Assembly (NCBI GenBank): GCA_046482735.1
Contig: JAWOEL010000073.1
Location: 1-18,174 of the forward strand
Reading direction: 5' to 3'
DNA length: 18,174 bases
From: JAQICB01 sp046482735
Lineage (GTDB): Bacteria > Bacteroidota > Bacteroidia > Bacteroidales > UBA1715
The notes below the pieces were generated by a model, which was not told the DNA's origin, did no database searches, and saw only the letters and a program-made list of their open reading frames with translations. Of this stretch, positions 14,315 through 18,174 are shown in pieces. Position 1 is the first letter of the stretch, and each line of letters starts with the position of its first letter. Both the position numbers and the translations under genes were made by a program.

Positions 14315-15157
14315 ATGGAAATATGTGAAAACGAATTACAACAGTTTATTGATGTTGTGCGAAAAAAATCAACTTTTGATTTATCGGGTTATTCTGAAAA
14401 ATCGCTTATTCGTCGGATCGAAAAAGTTTTGTTAGATTATACATGTTCATTTAATCAATTACTTGATAAGATTTCTCAAGACACCTTTTTTTTGGAATCT
14501 GTGATAAAGCAAATTACGGTCAATACAACAGAATTATTTCGCGATACTCAATTTTGGCAAGAGTTGCGATTTCAGGTGCTTCCTAGCTTACAGGATAATG
14601 AACGGTTATCTGTTTTGCATGTAGGGGTATCAAGTGGCCAGGAGGTATATTCTATGCTTATTTTGTTATATGAACTTGGTTTGTTCGAGAAAACCAGGGT
14701 GTATGCTACGGATATTAATGAAGATATGATTGAGGTAGCAAAATATGGTGAGTATTCGTATAGATTTTATGATTTATATAAAGAATCTTTTTTTGCGGTT
14801 ATTAAAGATAATCCTTATGGTAAATCGTTTAAACATAAACCCTTTGATGAATATTTTGAGTGTGATGCAAAAAAATCATATATGCGTGCAGCTGATTTTT
14901 TGCGCGATAAACCGCATTTTATAACACATGATATTGTGTCATTAAAAAATCCGGTACATGAAAATTTTGATATAATATTGTGTCGGAATGTTCTTATCTA
15001 TTTTAAAGCTGATTTGCAAAAAAAAGTGTATAATATGTTTTATAATAATATGAAAGATGAGTCCTATTTAGCTTTGGGTATGCAGGAAAGTATGGGGTGG
15101 TATATGTCTACTATTTTTCAAAAAAGTGGTAGGTTTTATAAAAAACTTGGCGTATAA
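14315..15157 (+). CDS. CheR-type protein-glutamate methyltransferase
   Basis: S-adenosylmethionine-dependent methyltransferase of the CheR family, which esterifies glutamates on chemoreceptor-like proteins. The 280-residue protein has the N-terminal helical domain (about 1-60, with FDLSGYSEKSLIRRI) and then ITVNTTELFRD (67-77; family form is VTVNVTEFFRD). The SAM loop is VGVSSGQEVYSM (103-114), where the family has GCSTGEEPYSL. It keeps ATDINEDMIEVAKYGEY (131-147) with the SAM-ribose aspartate, and CRNVLIYF (223-230). All key positions are conserved, so it is probably active. No receiver, TPR or PAS domain is attached. ATG 14315 is chosen; earlier codons fall inside the upstream membrane-protein gene. 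Its stop overlaps the next ATG as TAATG. Confidence 0.92.
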   Translation: MEICENELQQFIDVVRKKSTFDLSGYSEKSLIRRIEKVLLDYTCSFNQLLDKISQDTFFLESVIKQITVNTTELFRDTQFWQELRFQVLPSLQDNERLSVLHVGVSSGQEVYSMLILLYELGLFEKTRVYATDINEDMIEVAKYGEYSYRFYDLYKESFFAVIKDNPYGKSFKHKPFDEYFECDAKKSYMRAADFLRDKPHFITHDIVSLKNPVHENFDIILCRNVLIYFKADLQKKVYNMFYNNMKDESYLALGMQESMGWYMSTIFQKSGRFYKKLGV

Positions 15158-15966
15158 TGGCTCATATGCTTTCATATAATCAGCGTAAAGAATTTGTGGA
15201 GAAAGTAGAGTCTTTTGTACCCGAAATAAATATGTATGTGTCTTCATTTATTGATAGACGTGTAATGTATGTATTTGATAAACTTGCTATTTCTTCGTGG
15301 GATCAGGGGCTGAAATATCTTAATAATAAAAAAAACATTGATGATTTTATGTCATTATTTTATGTGCCGGTCACAGAATTTTTTCGTGATGTTGAGGTGT
15401 GGCGTATGTTGTTTTATACAATATTACCAAAGGTGTTTAAGCAAAAATCATGTACTATTTTCTTGCCTGATTGTTCTTCGGGGCACGAACTGGTTTCGTT
15501 GTGCGTTTTGTTGGATATGTTGGATATGCGAAAACAGGTTCGGATTTATGCACATAGCCGTTCACAAAAGGTTCTCGAACAAATTACAAAGGGAATGTAT
15601 GCCAGTCAATCTGAATCTAGTTTGATTGCTAATTTTAAAAATATCGGCATATCTTATCAGATATCGGATTATTATACTATTAATTATCATTCTTTAGTGT
15701 TTGATACAGATTTGTTTTCAAATGTGCAGTTTTTATATTCCCAAACTATGTCTGGTATTGTGGATTCACCGGCTTCGTTGGTCTTGTATAGAAACGCTCT
15801 TTTGTATTATTCAAAAGAAGCTCAGCGTTCTTGTATAGGTCAAGTACACAATGCGATGAAAAATGGTGGATATTTATTTTTAGGTTTAAAAGAGGGAAAA
15901 AATATTGTAGATATTGATATGCTTTTTTCGTTAGAAAATGCACGTGTTAGTATGTATAAAAAATAA
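15157..15966 (+). CDS. Degenerate CheR paralogue, probable pseudoenzyme
   Basis: A 269-residue protein that aligns block by block with the CheR just upstream. PVTEFFRD (71-78) and YRNALLYY (211-218) match TELFRD and CRNVLIYF, and GGYLFLGLKEG matches the ESYLALGMQES region. The SAM-binding parts have decayed: the loop reads PDCSSGHELVSL (104-115), and the strand normally giving ATDI reads YAHSRS (131-136), losing the aspartate that binds the SAM ribose. The catalytic-domain fold therefore seems kept but methyl-donor binding is doubtful. Its ATG overlaps the stop of the active CheR by one base, so the two are probably translationally coupled, and cheB follows after 2 nt. It may be a structural or regulatory partner; that is inference. 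The reading frame is intact, so it is not a decaying pseudogene. Confidence 0.8.
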   Translation: MAHMLSYNQRKEFVEKVESFVPEINMYVSSFIDRRVMYVFDKLAISSWDQGLKYLNNKKNIDDFMSLFYVPVTEFFRDVEVWRMLFYTILPKVFKQKSCTIFLPDCSSGHELVSLCVLLDMLDMRKQVRIYAHSRSQKVLEQITKGMYASQSESSLIANFKNIGISYQISDYYTINYHSLVFDTDLFSNVQFLYSQTMSGIVDSPASLVLYRNALLYYSKEAQRSCIGQVHNAMKNGGYLFLGLKEGKNIVDIDMLFSLENARVSMYKK

Positions 15967-15968
15967 TA

Positions 15969-16556
15969 ATGAATAAAGAATTAGCATATAGTGTTGTGGT
16001 TATAGGAGGTTCTGCCGGTAGTTTTTCGGCTGTTATGCATATATTAAAAACAATACCCCCCAATTTTTCTGTACCTGTTGTTGTCTGTATGCATCGGTTA
16101 AAACATGTAAATTCCGGATATAAAGAGACTTTGGAGTTGATTTCTGAAAACAAAGTTATAGAGCCTTTTCATAATGATATTTTACAAGCAGGGTGCATTT
16201 ATATTGCTCCGGCAAATTATCATATAATGGTAGAAAGTGATGCAAAAATTATGTTTTCTACTGAAGAATTAGTGAACTATTCTCGTCCGTCGATAGACGT
16301 GTTGTTTCGTTCGGCGGCATATTCGTTTGGAAAAAAGGTATTAGGAATTATTCTTTCCGGAGCACATACAGATGGTGCAGATGGACTTCGTGATATACAT
16401 GTAAGTAAAGGAACAACCATTGTTCAAAATCCGTCGGAAGCTGAGGTTTCAACAATGCCTCAGGCTGCAATTGATAAGATGAAACCGTCGTATATTTTAC
16501 ATTTACAAAGTATAGAAGCTTTTCTACAAATACTTCATACAGAACAGCAGTATTAA
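15969..16556 (+). CDS. CheB-type methylesterase, stand-alone catalytic domain
   Basis: Protein-glutamate methylesterase or deamidase that would reverse CheR action. The 195-residue protein has only the CheB_methylest domain; the N-terminal receiver domain of classical CheB is absent. The catalytic triad is visible: S15 in GGSAGS, H42 in CMHRL and D135 in SGAHTDGADG. Family blocks are IYIAPANYHIMV, SRPSIDVLFRSAA (105-117), LGIILSGAHTDGADGL (125-140), IVQNPSEAEVSTMPQAAI. Without a receiver, its activity cannot be controlled by direct phosphorylation as in enteric CheB. It starts 2 nt after the degenerate CheR stop, closing a cheR-cheR'-cheB run. Its stop lies 2 bp from the stop of the opposing SpoIIE-type phosphatase. 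Confidence 0.93.
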   Translation: MNKELAYSVVVIGGSAGSFSAVMHILKTIPPNFSVPVVVCMHRLKHVNSGYKETLELISENKVIEPFHNDILQAGCIYIAPANYHIMVESDAKIMFSTEELVNYSRPSIDVLFRSAAYSFGKKVLGIILSGAHTDGADGLRDIHVSKGTTIVQNPSEAEVSTMPQAAIDKMKPSYILHLQSIEAFLQILHTEQQY

Positions 16557-16558
16557 TA

Positions 16559-18106
16559 TTAGAATTCAATACCTATTACTATTACATCATCGATTTGTGC
16601 TTTATCTTGTTTCCATTCGTCAAACTTTTTACTTAGTTCAGTGTGTTGTTCGGATATGTCGAGAGAATGGGTGTCACATAGTAGTTTGTAAAATCGTTTT
16701 GATGAATAGCGGGAATCTTCTGATCCACCAAATTGGTCAATAAATCCGTCGCTAAATAAAAATAGGCGCATGCCCTTGTATATGGGTATGTGTGTTTGTT
16801 TGAAAGTATGACCTTTTTCTTGTTTGATAGAAAGCATGCCGCCAATTGAAAATTGGGTGGATGGATATGTGTGTGCTGTTTCATTGTGAACACATACAAC
16901 TTTTTGAGCAGCACCGGAGAATATTATTTCATTGTTATCTTGAGAATAGCGTATTAATGATATGCTTAGCCCATCTTGCTGATCGCTGTTTTCGTATTGT
17001 TTGAGTGTTGAAATAATTTCTTTATCCAATCTGTTTAAGATTTCGGCCGGTTCTAAAATGTGTTGTTCATTTACTATTTGGTTGAGCAGAGTGTTTCCTA
17101 TCATAGACATAAATGCTCCGGGAATACCATGTCCGGTACAGTCTATAGCAGCCATAAATGTATAGTTTTTTTGTTGAGAAAACCAGTAAAAGTCGCCACT
17201 TACTACGTCGCGTGGTAAGTAAAAAATAAAGTGGCGGGAAAATGCTTCTTTAATTGTTTTTCCTTCTGGTAATATAGCTTTTTGAATGCGAGTAGCATAA
17301 CTAATGCTATCGGTTATTTTCTTGTTTTTTTCTTGCAATAATATATGTGTTTCTTCGAGGGAATGATATGCTTCTTCGAGTTTTTTTCTATTGTCGGAGA
17401 GTAGGTTAAATGCTGTTCTCTTTTGTGAAAATTGACGATATAATAATAATGAAAACAGTAAAATAAGTATAGCAACTGCAATAACAATTATAAGAAGGAT
17501 AGTTTGTTGTTGTCGTTTGGTGTGTTCTTCTCGCAATTTAAGTTTTTGATTTTCATTAATTTGTTCCAATAATTTTATGTCTGATTCAAATTCAAGTTCT
17601 GCAATTCTTTGGAGATTTCTGTCTTGTGCAATTTTTTCTTTTGTTGTATTGTATAATTCAAAGTAATTGAGACTTTTTTCGAAATTTCCTTTTTCTTTAT
17701 AAAAATCATATAATTTGTAACTTGTTTCTTGTATAAGATTTCTGTTATGACTTTTTTGAGCATAGATAAGTGCTTGTTCCAGATGATGTATTGTTTTTTC
17801 TGTGTTGTTTTGTTTTTCAAATAGTTCAGCAATATTGTTTTCTGTATGTGCCAACCCGTTTATATCGTTTATATTTTGTTGAATAGAGAGGGCTTTTGTG
17901 TATTGTGTATAAGCTTGTGAGAATTTTTTTTGTTCTCTGTAGAGATTGCCGGTATAGTTGGTGATTCGTGCTATAGATTTAGAATTGTTGAGTGTGGTGT
18001 ATATTTCCAGTGCTTTTGCATAAAATTCTTGTGCTTTGTCAAATAGAAGTGTGTCTTTATATGTAATTCCTATTCTTTCGTATAATGAGAAGCCATTAAT
18101 AATAAG
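16559..18106 (-). CDS. TPR-membrane-SpoIIE PP2C-type serine phosphatase, 5'-incomplete
   Basis: Membrane-anchored PPM/SpoIIE phosphatase, a type that dephosphorylates serine on anti-sigma antagonists or similar targets. Numbering from the first codon after the stop at 18107-18109: tetratricopeptide repeats cover about 1-165 (FDKAQEFYAKALEIY, FSQAYTQYTKALSIQ, TEKTIHHLEQALIYA, FEKSLNYFELY). A coiled stretch follows, then one membrane segment (about 202-223, ILLIIVIAVAILILLFSLLLY), a second coiled coil, and the SpoIIE domain (about 290-515). The domain opens with DSISYATRIQKAILP. Likely metal-binding aspartates are D305 (SGDFYW), D322 (AIDCTGHG), D453 (FSDGF) and D506/507. The frame has no ATG before the TPRs: the first start-like codon is TTG at 17854, inside a repeat. 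The real N-terminus, probably with a signal peptide and more TPRs, is cut off or frameshifted near 18107. Confidence 0.85.
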   Translation of the reverse strand, partial: LIINGFSLYERIGITYKDTLLFDKAQEFYAKALEIYTTLNNSKSIARITNYTGNLYREQKKFSQAYTQYTKALSIQQNINDINGLAHTENNIAELFEKQNNTEKTIHHLEQALIYAQKSHNRNLIQETSYKLYDFYKEKGNFEKSLNYFELYNTTKEKIAQDRNLQRIAELEFESDIKLLEQINENQKLKLREEHTKRQQQTILLIIVIAVAILILLFSLLLYRQFSQKRTAFNLLSDNRKKLEEAYHSLEETHILLQEKNKKITDSISYATRIQKAILPEGKTIKEAFSRHFIFYLPRDVVSGDFYWFSQQKNYTFMAAIDCTGHGIPGAFMSMIGNTLLNQIVNEQHILEPAEILNRLDKEIISTLKQYENSDQQDGLSISLIRYSQDNNEIIFSGAAQKVVCVHNETAHTYPSTQFSIGGMLSIKQEKGHTFKQTHIPIYKGMRLFLFSDGFIDQFGGSEDSRYSSKRFYKLLCDTHSLDISEQHTELSKKFDEWKQDKAQIDDVIVIGIEF

Positions 18107-18174
18107 TTAAAAAAGTCGGATGAGAATTTGTTCCTGATTCCGGCACAAAGGGTTATGTCTATTTTAAATGGTTG

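Noticed and set aside
1..18174. Insertion sequences, prophage genes or integration sites
   Set aside because: No transposase, integrase, phage structural gene or terminal inverted repeat was found; the two tRNA genes have no partial duplicates nearby.

Overview
The window reads as chromosomal DNA of an AT-rich member of the Bacteroidota. The evidence is a C-terminal sorting domain of the type IX secretion system on a large surface protein, promoters of the Bacteroidota form (TTTG, 19 bp, TAnnTTTG), the rplU-rpmA-serS order, a small stand-alone RRM protein, and tRNAs without an encoded CCA. I cannot name the genus. Both ends are frame-disrupted (about positions 70-125 on the + strand and 18100-18110 on the - strand), which would fit a whole contig with poor ends, although real gene decay is not excluded.

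Layout. (1) 1-3830: a 5'-incomplete secreted protein with two carbohydrate-binding-like domains, eight FIVAR-like helical repeats and a sorting domain, closed by a strong terminator. (2) 4014-5337, - strand: a promoter with a long leader, a MORN-repeat lipoprotein, a DUF2148 iron-sulfur protein 3 nt behind it, then tRNA-His(GTG) and a terminator. (3) 5448-7481, + strand: rplU, rpmA, terminator, serS. (4) 7634-9338: divergent queG (-) and thrH (+). (5) 9431-10927, - strand: an RRM protein and ribD. (6) 10945-13074, + strand: prmC, then mrp, ending in a terminator shared with tRNA-Cys(GCA) on the - strand. (7) 13240-16556, + strand: a tightly packed run of a YbhN/MprF-like membrane protein, a CheR methyltransferase, a degenerate CheR paralogue and a receiver-less CheB methylesterase. 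(8) 16559-18106, - strand: a TPR, membrane segment and SpoIIE-type PP2C phosphatase whose stop codon lies 2 bp from the cheB stop.

Most of the window is housekeeping: translation (L21, L27, SerRS, tRNA-His, tRNA-Cys), tRNA and protein modification (QueG, PrmC), cofactors (RibD, Mrp) and amino acid metabolism (ThrH). The accessory signal of most interest is region 7-8. It has a CheR/CheB pair with no CheA, CheW, CheY or methyl-accepting protein in view. A second CheR has lost residues normally used to bind S-adenosylmethionine, and a membrane-anchored PP2C phosphatase faces the set tail to tail. I infer a non-flagellar reversible-methylation signalling module. Its target is not visible in this window.
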